From an uncultured Bacteroidia bacterium (GTDB lineage: Bacteria; Bacteroidota; Bacteroidia; Bacteroidales; UBA932): a stretch of DNA of 64,000 nucleotides. Made by a program: the position numbers and the translations under genes. Shown piece after piece: positions 9,733 to 18,162 of the stretch (position 1 is its first letter; every line of letters begins with the position of its first letter). Where the stretch lies: contig CACYGI010000005.1 of assembly GCA_902773925.1 (NCBI GenBank), forward strand, positions 1-64,000, written 5' to 3'. The notes under the pieces are model-generated. The model was not told the origin of the DNA, ran no database searches, and saw only the letters and a list, made by a program, of their open reading frames with translations.

Positions 9733-11904
9733 TTAGAACGGATAACCGATACCGAAGTGTACCGCGAAGCAGTCTTTATCAAACCAGTACGACGGGTCGT
9801 ACCAATGCTGAATGCGGGGATCGTACAGCTTGAAGCCAAAATCCACGCGGGCCAGCAGCAGACCCAGGTCGAGGCGGATGCCGACACCCCAGTTGAGAGC
9901 CGAGTACTTCAGGAACGTATTGAAGTCGAAGATCGCGGCTTCGTCATTCTCGTCGTTGCGGCGCAGCTTGTAGATATTTCCGGCATCGGCGAAAATCGCG
10001 CCCTGCAGCTTCCAGATCATCGGGAAGCGGTACTCTATGTTGGCCTCGAGGTGCATATCTCCCGCCTGGTTGGCGATGGAGAAGGTCGTGTCCAGAGGCG
10101 CTCCGCCCGGTCCGATGCTGCGGGCCATCCAGCCGCGCATGCTGTTCGATCCGCCTGCATAGAAGAACTGCTCGAACGGCAGGGAGGTCGAATTGCCGTA
10201 GGCGTATCCTGCGCCTGCAAGCAGCCTTATCGCGATGGCCTCCTCGTTGTTCTGCCCGAAGCGGACGGTCTGCACGGCCGATATCTCGCCCCTGACGTAC
10301 TGCGAATACGGGATGCCGAAAATTGTCGAGTGGCCCATATCATCCTTGTCCAGGATGGGATTGAGCAGGCTCAGCACATTGCCGGCCACGTCAACTCCCG
10401 CACGGAGGTAGAAGTACGTGCTCTTGGGGTTGATCGTCGGATCGGTCGTGTAGTAGAAGGACGCGCCGGTACCCATATCGAAGTGGTTGCTGTAGGCGTT
10501 CTGGAGGTAGGGGTCCTTCAGTTTCTCGTAGAAACTCTCCGACATGTCGAAAATGCGCACGAAATTGAGCTTCAGCGGCATTACCTGATAATTGAAGCGG
10601 CGCCTCATCGACCAGGCGTATCCGTAGGTGGTCGAAAGGATCGTGCGGGTATATTCGGGTCGGTTCTGATAATTGAACGTCGCGACTATCTGCGTCTGCG
10701 GCAGGGTGCTGTTGAATACCCTGTCGGGCAGGCCGAGGAATCTCGGGAGCTGGAGAGACGAATTGACTGCAAGCTCGTTGGACCGCGTATCGTCGTTGAC
10801 CTTGAACTGGAAATTGCCCCGGAATCCGAGCGAGAACACTTCGCCTCCGCCGAACAGGTTGCGGTGCATATAGGAGATCGAAGGCGTCACGCCGAAGAGG
10901 CCCGTCGAATTGACAGAGCCCTCGAGGTTGAGCTTGAGGCTGTGCAGCTTTGCCGGCGAGAGCAGTATCTTGCAATCCACCGTAGCCGAATCCGTCTCGC
11001 TCTCCTGGAGCTGGATATTGACCGTGTTGAAGATATTGATGCCGGAGAAACGCTGGTAGGTGTAATTGACCACGGCGTCACGGTAGAGGCTGCCCTCGCG
11101 GATGCGGTTGAGCGAACGGATGGTCCTTTCGTTGACCTGGAGAGGCGCCTGCTGCACCACTTCCACCTTGCCGAAACGGTAGCGCACCAGCGGCCGGTCG
11201 GCCTTTTCGGTCTCGTTGCGCGTATGCTCGGCTATGCGGAGCACAAGATCGGCCTGGCCGCCCCCGATGGTGGTATCGGCCACGCAGAAGAAATGATTGC
11301 TCGTCAGACCGTAATAGCCCCGGTTGCGAAGCGTCGCGGCCATCCGTTCGGCTTCGGCCTCGATGCTCTGCTGCGAGAGGATGTCTCCCTGCCTGATCGT
11401 GAAGCGCGACGAGTCGGAGAGTACGTCCGAAGTCAGTTCACGGTTGGGCGTCAGGTAGTTGACATTTCGCAGGGTGTACTGCCAGCCCGGTTCCACGGTG
11501 TATGTGACTTTGGCTTTGCGGCGCTTGACCGTGGTCTCGGCGGTCACCTTCGAGCCGTACCATCCCAGATACTCAAGCCGCCGTTCGATGCCCTGGCAGC
11601 CGGGCTCGACAAGTGTCGAGTCGTAAATGACCGGAGCGACGCCAAGCTTTTCGCAGAAGCGGTCCCAACGGGTCCCGCGGCCGGAGCTCAGGTTGTAGAT
11701 GCCGATCAGGGGATTCCATTTTCCGATCAGGTAGTCGTTGGGTTTTTGCTTGACGTATGACTCCAGAAGCGAGGCATCCGGCCCCTCGCCGACGACCTGG
11801 ACCTTCGTCTCCTTGAGCCGGGACTGGCCCTGCGGGATGCGGCGGGTCGTGGAGCAGGCCGAGACTGCCATCAGAACGATCAGTATGATAAGTGCTTTTC
11901 TCAT
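9733..11904 (-). CDS. tamL: TamL-like BamA-family outer-membrane lipoprotein
   Basis: The 723 aa protein belongs to the Omp85/BamA superfamily and probably forms the outer-membrane part of a TAM-like translocation or lipid-transport machine with a TamB partner (not in the window). It starts at 11904, where its ATG overlaps the stop of the TrmH gene. It carries a lipoprotein signal (lipobox SAC at about residue 17), which E. coli TamA lacks but Bacteroidota TamL has. POTRA-like domains follow (TYTVEPGWQYTLRNVNYLT, IRQGDILSQQSIEAEAERM), then a C-terminal 16-strand barrel with the conserved FFYAGGSNSMRGW motif. Residues LARVDFGFKLYDPR and the aromatic C terminus (GIGYPF) fit the barrel end. Confidence 0.85.
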   Translation of the reverse strand: MRKALIILIVLMAVSACSTTRRIPQGQSRLKETKVQVVGEGPDASLLESYVKQKPNDYLIGKWNPLIGIYNLSSGRGTRWDRFCEKLGVAPVIYDSTLVEPGCQGIERRLEYLGWYGSKVTAETTVKRRKAKVTYTVEPGWQYTLRNVNYLTPNRELTSDVLSDSSRFTIRQGDILSQQSIEAEAERMAATLRNRGYYGLTSNHFFCVADTTIGGGQADLVLRIAEHTRNETEKADRPLVRYRFGKVEVVQQAPLQVNERTIRSLNRIREGSLYRDAVVNYTYQRFSGINIFNTVNIQLQESETDSATVDCKILLSPAKLHSLKLNLEGSVNSTGLFGVTPSISYMHRNLFGGGEVFSLGFRGNFQFKVNDDTRSNELAVNSSLQLPRFLGLPDRVFNSTLPQTQIVATFNYQNRPEYTRTILSTTYGYAWSMRRRFNYQVMPLKLNFVRIFDMSESFYEKLKDPYLQNAYSNHFDMGTGASFYYTTDPTINPKSTYFYLRAGVDVAGNVLSLLNPILDKDDMGHSTIFGIPYSQYVRGEISAVQTVRFGQNNEEAIAIRLLAGAGYAYGNSTSLPFEQFFYAGGSNSMRGWMARSIGPGGAPLDTTFSIANQAGDMHLEANIEYRFPMIWKLQGAIFADAGNIYKLRRNDENDEAAIFDFNTFLKYSALNWGVGIRLDLGLLLARVDFGFKLYDPRIQHWYDPSYWFDKDCFAVHFGIGYPF

Positions 11905-12611
11905 CTTGTGCGTCTGAATTCGCTGCAGGTTATGGCAGCTGCTATGGCTACGTTGAGCGATTCGGGGCCGCGGCCGCCTGCGGCAAATGAAGGGATGCTG
12001 ATCCTGCCGTTGCAGAGCCGTGCGATCGGCGGAGTTATGCCGTCGGCCTCGGAGCCCATCACGATGACGGCGTCTTTTGGCAGCTGCGCATCGTAGATGC
12101 TCTCTCCGTCGAGGAACGTACCGTAAACGGGCATTCCGGACGCGCGCATGCTCTCGAGCGCTTCGGTCAGCGGGGTATAGATGCACCGCACGCGGAAAAT
12201 CGAGCCCATCGTGGCTTGTACCGTCTTGGGGTTGTATAGCTCCACGCAGTCGGGCGAGAGCAGGACCGTATCGATGCCGAACCATTCGGCCAGGCGGATG
12301 ATGGTACCTACGTTGCCCGGATTGCGGAGCGAATCAAGTGCCAGCACGAGTCCTGAGGAGGGCAGGGTCGCGTCCTGCTGCTTCATCTTTACGACGGCCA
12401 GCGCAGGCGTCGGCGAAGTCTGCTGCGTAATGCGCTGCATCGCCGCTTCGCCGATCTCCTGGCTGCGGTAAACCGCCGTCACTTCGAAGTCGGACTGCAG
12501 GGCTTCCTCCACCAGTTTGGTGCCCTCCACGGTAAAAAGACCCCGTTCCTGACGGAATTTCTTCTGGCCAAGAGCGCGGATATCTTTTATTTCACGTGCG
12601 GAAAGTGTCAT
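11901..12611 (-). CDS. TrmH/SpoU-family RNA 2'-O-methyltransferase
   Basis: The 236 aa protein is a SAM-dependent ribose methyltransferase acting on rRNA or tRNA. All three SpoU motifs are visible: motif 1 LDSLRNPGNVGTIIRLAEWF, motif 2 VIVMGSEADGI and motif 3 with ESLNVAIAAAI. The N-terminal 90 residues form the substrate-binding L30e-like domain (LFTVEGTKLVEEAL). It is translationally linked to both neighbours by 4-base ATGA overlaps (pfp upstream, tamL downstream). The target nucleotide cannot be told from sequence; RlmB-like 23S modification is one possibility. Confidence 0.92.
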   Translation of the reverse strand: MTLSAREIKDIRALGQKKFRQERGLFTVEGTKLVEEALQSDFEVTAVYRSQEIGEAAMQRITQQTSPTPALAVVKMKQQDATLPSSGLVLALDSLRNPGNVGTIIRLAEWFGIDTVLLSPDCVELYNPKTVQATMGSIFRVRCIYTPLTEALESMRASGMPVYGTFLDGESIYDAQLPKDAVIVMGSEADGITPPIARLCNGRISIPSFAAGGRGPESLNVAIAAAITCSEFRRTR

Positions 12612-13852
12612 CTGTTCCAGTCGAGAATCTTGTAGAAATCGTAATAAGCCGGATCGTCTATAAATGCGCCTGCGGCGTCATAATCATCGGGCGTGATGAA
12701 ATCCATCATATGGCGGTAGATGCCGCGAACGCGGTCTCCGTGTACGTCAACGCAACGGGGCGGAATCTTGCTGGTGCGACGGTCCACAAGGTCGGAGAAC
12801 TGCAGGGGACGTACCGAGCCGAGCGCGTCCACATAGACCATACAGCCGGTGAATCCCTTCGTGAAGAGGTCGAAAACGCCGTATCCCAGCTGGGTGCAGT
12901 ACGAGAGGTCGTATGCGACCGGCTCCTGGCAGCGGATGTCGTATCCGATATCTACGGGACGGGTGCGGACCTTGAGGTTGAGCCGGTTCAGCTCGCTCTC
13001 GAGAATCTCGTTGAAGAGCAGGGCCTTCGATATCTTGCCAAGCTCGATGTGCCCGTGCGCGTCGAGAGTGAAGTGTACGCCGTAGGGCTTGAGCTCCTCC
13101 TGGTCGATCCTGTGGAAGACGCCCTCTGAGATCATCACTGCACCGAAGTCGATGCCCTTGGTCATTCGCTTGATGATGGTCGAGAGGGCCAGGCGGATGA
13201 TGCGGTCCACGGTCACCTCCACGCGGTCGAACATCTCCGGGATGATGATCATCGGATAACGGCAGGCCGTGCCGATGCCCAGGGCAAGATGTCCTGCGCT
13301 GCGTCCCATCGAACTTACCACGAACCAGTTGCCCGAGCTGCGGGCATCTTCATAAACGGTCCGGGCGATGCGCGTGCCCTCGTTCATCGCCGACTCGTAA
13401 CCGAAAGTCGGGGTGCCGGCAGGCAGCGGCAGGTCGTTGTCGATCGTCTTGGGGACGTGGATGTTGGATATCTGGTAACCCTTGGTCTTGAGGAATCCGG
13501 AAATGCGGCCTGCGGTGGTGGCGGTGTCGTCACCGCCGATCGTGACGAGCAGGCGGATATTGTTGTCGCGGAAAAAGTCTATCTGGAAACGCTCGCGGAA
13601 CGCTTCGTCATCGGGCTTGAAGCGGCTCATCCGGAGGATGCTGCCGCCGCGGTCGAAAATATCGTCGGCCTGGTGCCAGTCGATGTCGATGTAGTCCCTC
13701 TTTTCGGAGAAAAGGCCCTCGTATCCGCCGTTAAGGCCGATGACGCGGTATCCGTTCTCGAGGAAACATTTCGAAACCGAACTTATGACTGCGTTGATGC
13801 CCGGGGCCGGACCGCCGCCGGTAAGTATCAGGACTGAATCGTTGCTGTACAT
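12608..13852 (-). CDS. pfp: Pyrophosphate-dependent 6-phosphofructokinase
   Basis: This enzyme phosphorylates fructose 6-phosphate. Two positions that set phosphoryl-donor choice in the PFK family are visible. The first motif reads GGDDT with Asp109 where ATP enzymes have Gly (E. coli G104). The second reads PKTIDND with Lys135 where ATP enzymes have Gly (E. coli G124). Both are the PPi-type residues, so the donor is predicted to be pyrophosphate and the reaction reversible. The protein is 414 aa if started at MYSNDSVLIL (13852); an upstream in-frame ATG at 13909 would overlap the previous gene by 41 bases and add a non-conserved tail. It overlaps the TrmH gene by 4 bases. Confidence 0.93.
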   Translation of the reverse strand: MYSNDSVLILTGGGPAPGINAVISSVSKCFLENGYRVIGLNGGYEGLFSEKRDYIDIDWHQADDIFDRGGSILRMSRFKPDDEAFRERFQIDFFRDNNIRLLVTIGGDDTATTAGRISGFLKTKGYQISNIHVPKTIDNDLPLPAGTPTFGYESAMNEGTRIARTVYEDARSSGNWFVVSSMGRSAGHLALGIGTACRYPMIIIPEMFDRVEVTVDRIIRLALSTIIKRMTKGIDFGAVMISEGVFHRIDQEELKPYGVHFTLDAHGHIELGKISKALLFNEILESELNRLNLKVRTRPVDIGYDIRCQEPVAYDLSYCTQLGYGVFDLFTKGFTGCMVYVDALGSVRPLQFSDLVDRRTSKIPPRCVDVHGDRVRGIYRHMMDFITPDDYDAAGAFIDDPAYYDFYKILDWNR

Positions 13853-13868
13853 AGCTATATTATAGGTA

Positions 13869-14702
13869 TCAATTGAGCAGTACGAGTGAAGCCACGGCTG
13901 CTGCATCATCCTCCATCGTGGCGCGATCTACGCTGTAGCGGTAGAGCGGGGAAGGGAAGGGATATGACGGATCGTGGATGGGACCGTTGACCAGCGTGTA
14001 TTCGCCGTAAGGCTGGAGGTACTGCTTCATCACTTCGTGTATCGAAAGGAAAATCTCGCGGGGCTCGCCGACGGTAAATGTCCTGGCGCCGTCTCCGTCC
14101 TGACCGATGCTGTCGAGATGTATCTGGAGCAGGCACTTTTCCTTCTTGGAGGCTTTCTTGTCCTTGTCCCTGGCGGTGATATATCGCTTGTAAGCTTCCA
14201 TCATCTCCGTGCTGCTGTCGAAATCGCTGATCAGCACATATACGGTGGGCGAAGGACGCAGGCGCGTCTTCTTGAACGAGCGGAGCACTTCGATCGCCGA
14301 GAGGGAGGCTGCAAGCGGGTCGCCTGCCATCTGTCCGAGCGAATCCCTCTGCTGGCTGACGTGGCTGCAGACCAGCGCGCTCCACTTGGGCCTGGCACCC
14401 TTGAGACGGGCGATGATCATTTCGCCGCTGGGAGTCTCGATCGTCTCGACATTCTTTTCGCCGACCTCGCGCATCGCCAGGAGGGTCAGATACTCGAGCG
14501 TGGTGGCGCAGTCTTCGCTGCCTTCGGTGCGATCCGGCCACTCCTCTTCGATCCGGGTGTAGTCATCCTTCATCTGGATGTCGCTGCGGCAGAACTCGAA
14601 AAGCCGGGCGAAACCCGTTTCGAGGTTTACTTTCGGCAGGCAGGACGCTGCCGTCAGGGCGGCTATTGTGATCGATATGGCAGATCTTGTTATCTTTTTC
14701 AT
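13869..14702 (-). CDS. Lipoprotein with M28-peptidase-like fold, probably inactive
   Basis: The 277 aa product has a lipoprotein signal (MKKITRSAISITIAALTAASC, Cys21). The middle resembles the M28 aminopeptidase core: a central strand ending in CSHVSQQRDS (where active enzymes have a GAHyD-type motif), AGDPLAASLSAIEVLRSF (compare the GAxDNASGvaallE region), then YVLISDFDSS and IHLDSIGQDGDG. The metal-binding residues are only partly retained, so the fold assignment is inference and catalysis is doubtful. It lies between pfp (16 bases) and the DUF389 gene (4-base overlap). It could equally be an unrelated periplasmic lipoprotein. Confidence 0.6.
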   Translation of the reverse strand: MKKITRSAISITIAALTAASCLPKVNLETGFARLFEFCRSDIQMKDDYTRIEEEWPDRTEGSEDCATTLEYLTLLAMREVGEKNVETIETPSGEMIIARLKGARPKWSALVCSHVSQQRDSLGQMAGDPLAASLSAIEVLRSFKKTRLRPSPTVYVLISDFDSSTEMMEAYKRYITARDKDKKASKKEKCLLQIHLDSIGQDGDGARTFTVGEPREIFLSIHEVMKQYLQPYGEYTLVNGPIHDPSYPFPSPLYRYSVDRATMEDDAAAVASLVLLN

Positions 14703-16042
14703 TGCAGATTCAGTACTTTGAGATTGTTCCGGCCAAGGCGGACTTTAAGCCAGTTCTCTATTTTGGTTTTATCTTCTTCGCCCAGAGGCTTTTCGGTACG
14801 TATGATGGCGATCGTACGGCTGCTTACGGCCGTCGAATCATTGTCACGCAGGATGCCTTCGCCCTGAGTCAGCACGACCTCCTTTATGCCGGAGTACTGC
14901 GCCGAAAGCTCGGCCGCGATGGCCTCCGTAGGCAGTTCGGCCGCCTTGTATGAAGATACCAGCCGCTGCAGCGAATCGGCTTCGCTGCGAAGTGCCGCCG
15001 TCCGGTCCTCATTGCGTTCGAATACCTCGCGCAGGATGTCCGAGCCGGCGGTGGCGGGATTGGTATATGTCGCCTCTTCGTGCAGTACGACCTGGTCCCG
15101 CTTGAGCCCGTAGTGAGCCGCTTCGGTAAATAGGAACTCCCTGTCGTCATAGCTCAGGTCTTCGCCTGCCAGATAGAGGTCAAGCGTCATCGGGGACGAC
15201 GAGGTGTTGATGTTGTGACGGTAGATGTAGCTGCGTCCGATAGTCTTGGTATGACCCACGAACTTGCTTGCGCTTCGCGAGAAATTGGTCTGACGGACGA
15301 TCGATGCCGCGGAAATGACGCTCGGTATGATCAGGATGACCAGCAGTATGCTGACAAGCCGGTGCGTGCGCCGTTCCCTTGTCTTGTCTTCCTGCTGGAC
15401 GCTCGGGAAACGCAGGTACTTGACCGTGAGGAATGTCGCCAGGGCGATGAATACGCTGTTGATCGTGAAGAGGTAAATCGCTCCGAAGAAGAACTTCCAG
15501 TTGAGCGAAGCCAGACCGTAACCTGCCGTGCAGAGGGGCGGCATCAGCGCCGTGGCGATGGCTACGCCCGAAATGACGGTGCCCTTTTCCTTTCGGGCGG
15601 TCTCCAGGATGCCTGCAAAGCCGCCGAAGAACGCTATGAGCACGTCGTATATCGAAGGATTGGTGCGGGCCAGAAGCTCGGTCGGATGCTCGAGCTTGAG
15701 GGGCGAAATGATGAAGTACAGGGTCGAAGTGATGATACTGATACTCACCATTATGAGGAGGTTCTTGCCGGATGATTTGAGCAATTCGCCATCATTGATG
15801 CCCATACCCAGGCCGGTGCCGATGATCGGTCCCATAAGGGGAGAGACCAACATCGCGCCGATGATGACCGGTATCGAGTTGACATTCAAACCGACGGATG
15901 CCAGTACGATGGCGCAGGCAAGAATCACGACATTCGGGCCGCGAAAGACGATGTTCTGGCGGATTGATTCGCACGCCTGCTCCCGGTCGACGTGGTTGTT
16001 GACCGAGACTATGGAACGAAGGTATCTGATTGTTGGATTCAT
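14699..16042 (-). CDS. DUF389-family inner-membrane protein
   Basis: The 447 aa protein matches the DUF389/TIGR00341 family. It has about six membrane segments in residues 35-255, including VVILACAIVLASVGLNVN, the highly conserved IPVIIGAMLVSPLMGPIIG motif, and VAIATALMPPLCTAGYGLAS. A soluble C-terminal tail (about 260-447) is probably periplasmic. The family is widespread but its substrate and role are not established. Its start overlaps nothing upstream (31-base gap after the BASS transporter gene), and its stop overlaps the ATG of the peptidase-like lipoprotein gene. Confidence 0.9.
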   Translation of the reverse strand: MNPTIRYLRSIVSVNNHVDREQACESIRQNIVFRGPNVVILACAIVLASVGLNVNSIPVIIGAMLVSPLMGPIIGTGLGMGINDGELLKSSGKNLLIMVSISIITSTLYFIISPLKLEHPTELLARTNPSIYDVLIAFFGGFAGILETARKEKGTVISGVAIATALMPPLCTAGYGLASLNWKFFFGAIYLFTINSVFIALATFLTVKYLRFPSVQQEDKTRERRTHRLVSILLVILIIPSVISAASIVRQTNFSRSASKFVGHTKTIGRSYIYRHNINTSSSPMTLDLYLAGEDLSYDDREFLFTEAAHYGLKRDQVVLHEEATYTNPATAGSDILREVFERNEDRTAALRSEADSLQRLVSSYKAAELPTEAIAAELSAQYSGIKEVVLTQGEGILRDNDSTAVSSRTIAIIRTEKPLGEEDKTKIENWLKVRLGRNNLKVLNLQ

Positions 16043-16073
16043 ACGGGCGAATTTTTCTGCAAATAAAATGCCG

Positions 16074-16973
16074 TCAGCCTTTTGACTCGCGTTTCTGCTT
16101 CTGCCAGAGCTGCCAGCTGTTGTAGAGATTCTGGAAAATTGAGTAGAATGCCATCAGCACGGATGACATCGGATCGAGGTACGTATTGGCCATCCAGATA
16201 CCGTAGGCGCTGTTTTTCTGGCCGGTCAGCTGGCCTCCCGCCACGATATCGCCGTAGCGGCGGCCGATGGCCTTGCCTGCGGCAAACTGGACTGCGCAGA
16301 TGACAAGAGCTCCGGCCGCAAGGACGAGGATGGCGCTTAATTTCGCCTCGTTGCGCGCAATCAGGAAATTGACCGTCTGTCCCATCGTCAGGAAGAGCGC
16401 GACGCCCCAGAGGTAGAACGCCCAGTGGCGGCGGCTCGCTATGGCATCATTGGCCTTCGGCCAGAAACGCTGGAGCAGCAGCGTGACCAGGCACGGCAGC
16501 ACCAGTATCGAAGCCGTGTGCTTGAAAATGGTGAGGCACGAAGTCCAGAAGGGCAGTTCGCTTTGGCCGATGAACGTAAAGATGACCGGAGCCGCCAGGG
16601 CCGTTACCAGATTGCCGAAAATGGTATATCCGGTGACGGTCTTGCGGTCGGCCCCGAGCATACAGGAGATCACTACCACCGAGGCCGCGACGGGGCACAG
16701 GATGGCCACCATCAGCCCCTGGGACAGCACTTCGTCGTGCAGCAGCGCCCGGGCGGCGAAATACACTCCTACGCTCGCTGCGACCTGGAACGCCGCGATC
16801 CAGAGATCTATCGCTTTGATGCGGAGCGAAGTCAGGTTGACGGCGGTCAGGTTGAGCATCAGGATACTGAATATGATATAAGGTACGGACGGGGCCGCCC
16901 ACCCGCAGAACGTGTGGAGCACGATACCCAGTCCGAGAGCGACGGGCAGTACCAGACTACGATGCCTTATCAT
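16074..16973 (-). CDS. BASS-family (bile acid:sodium symporter-like) transporter
   Basis: The 299 aa hydrophobic protein has 8-10 predicted transmembrane helices (VLPVALGLGIVLHTF, IIFSILMLNLTAVNL, SQGLMVAILCPVAASVVVI and others). The segment with CPVAASVVVIS and the late motif GQKNSAYGIW match the SBF/BASS fold, which couples sodium to uptake of organic anions such as bile acids, pantoate or 2-keto acids. The substrate cannot be read from sequence. The gene overlaps the 3' end of the fucose-isomerase-like gene by 17 bases, so the two are co-transcribed, which weakly suggests a sugar acid or related organic anion. Confidence 0.8.
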   Translation of the reverse strand: MIRHRSLVLPVALGLGIVLHTFCGWAAPSVPYIIFSILMLNLTAVNLTSLRIKAIDLWIAAFQVAASVGVYFAARALLHDEVLSQGLMVAILCPVAASVVVISCMLGADRKTVTGYTIFGNLVTALAAPVIFTFIGQSELPFWTSCLTIFKHTASILVLPCLVTLLLQRFWPKANDAIASRRHWAFYLWGVALFLTMGQTVNFLIARNEAKLSAILVLAAGALVICAVQFAAGKAIGRRYGDIVAGGQLTGQKNSAYGIWMANTYLDPMSSVLMAFYSIFQNLYNSWQLWQKQKRESKG

Positions 16974-18159
16974 GATCCAGATATGCTTTCAGTGCTTTCT
17001 TCCAGTGTCCGGGAATGATGATGTGATGATTGCCGATGGGATCGGTCATAAAGTATTTCACCGCTTTGCGGTCCACTTCGATCTCGACCTGCGTGCGACA
17101 GAGCGTAGGCTCGTCCGGATTGGCGGTGAGCATCGTCTCGAAGATGAACCTGCGGCGCAGGTCGGGCGATACCTTGAATATAGTCACCGGACCGAGCGGC
17201 ATTATACCCTTGACTGCCATACCGATACCTGACTCGAAATGGGTGTCGAAACGCCATCCCGAAAGTATGTTGAACGGTACCGTGCAGTGGGCGAAGATCA
17301 TCCTGCCCGTATCGGGATCGATGCGCGAAGGATTGGCCATAAATCCGCTGACCCCGGCCACGTGCTGTGCTATGAGCATCGAGACCATGCTGGGGATGTC
17401 ACCCTCACAGGAGGCCGGGATGCCTTCGGAGTTGAGCAGGGCCAGTGCGAGGCAGCCAGTGTTCTTGACTGATGTGAGAAGGTCGAAGCAGCGGACCGTC
17501 AGGCCCTCCAGACGGTGGGTCGCCACCAGTCGCTTGAGGGCGCCGTATATCTCGAGCGCGCCGCGTGTAGTGGCGGGATCCCAGGGCTCGCGAAGATCCA
17601 CGGGGGGCTCCACGGGCTCCTTCTTGCGAATCTCGGAGAGGAACTCGTACATCGGTATCTCGATCAGGTCAAGGTCGAGCTGACGGGACAGTGCACGACG
17701 GTCCGGGTCGGAAGCGACAAGCCAGTCTGAGGGAGCGCCCACGATACCCAGACGATGCCGCCTGCGCGGAGTTTCGGCCTGTCCGACGACTTCCAGCTGA
17801 TGGATCCTCTGGGCCACGAATGAGGGTTTGCCGTGCAGGATCTCGCCCTGACGCTCCTGCTGGTGCAGGTAGGAGAGTATCTCCATCGAGGCTGCGAGTG
17901 AATTGCTCTCGCCGCTGGTAAGCAGCAGGAACCGCCCCTTGAGCGATGGATAAATCTTGCAGAATGCGGATTCGGTGCCGCCCGTGCGGATATAAATCAG
18001 GCTCAGGGGATGACGGCCGTAAGTCGAGAAATCGCTTCCGTAGAAGACCATCTCTATATTGCCGGCCGCTGCCACTTCGTTGAGAAACGGATCCTGACGC
18101 AGTTCGCCGGCCACTTCCTTGTGGAGGGCCGATGATATGGAGTAGATAGCAATTTTCAT
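16957..18159 (-). CDS. L-fucose/L-arabinose isomerase-fold protein, substrate unknown
   Basis: The 400 aa protein resembles the two-domain sugar ketol-isomerase fold (FucI/AraA). The C-terminal half has a SCEGDIPSMVSMLI segment corresponding to the metal-binding Glu region, FAHCTVPFN, and a terminal GNHHIIIPGHWKKAL with candidate metal-ligand histidines. It is shorter than true FucI (about 590 aa) and AraA (about 500 aa), so it belongs to the uncharacterised fucose-isomerase-like group. The N-terminal part (FYGSDFSTYGRHPLSLIYIR) gives no clue. It is co-directional with an EF-hand membrane protein (3-base gap) and a BASS transporter (17-base overlap). Confidence 0.7.
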   Translation of the reverse strand: MKIAIYSISSALHKEVAGELRQDPFLNEVAAAGNIEMVFYGSDFSTYGRHPLSLIYIRTGGTESAFCKIYPSLKGRFLLLTSGESNSLAASMEILSYLHQQERQGEILHGKPSFVAQRIHQLEVVGQAETPRRRHRLGIVGAPSDWLVASDPDRRALSRQLDLDLIEIPMYEFLSEIRKKEPVEPPVDLREPWDPATTRGALEIYGALKRLVATHRLEGLTVRCFDLLTSVKNTGCLALALLNSEGIPASCEGDIPSMVSMLIAQHVAGVSGFMANPSRIDPDTGRMIFAHCTVPFNILSGWRFDTHFESGIGMAVKGIMPLGPVTIFKVSPDLRRRFIFETMLTANPDEPTLCRTQVEIEVDRKAVKYFMTDPIGNHHIIIPGHWKKALKAYLDHDKAS

Positions 18160-18162
18160 CGT

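Noticed and set aside
9757-11760. A 667-codon plus-strand frame antisense to tamL
   Set aside because: Same cause; tamL has signal peptide, POTRA-like and barrel features on the opposite strand.
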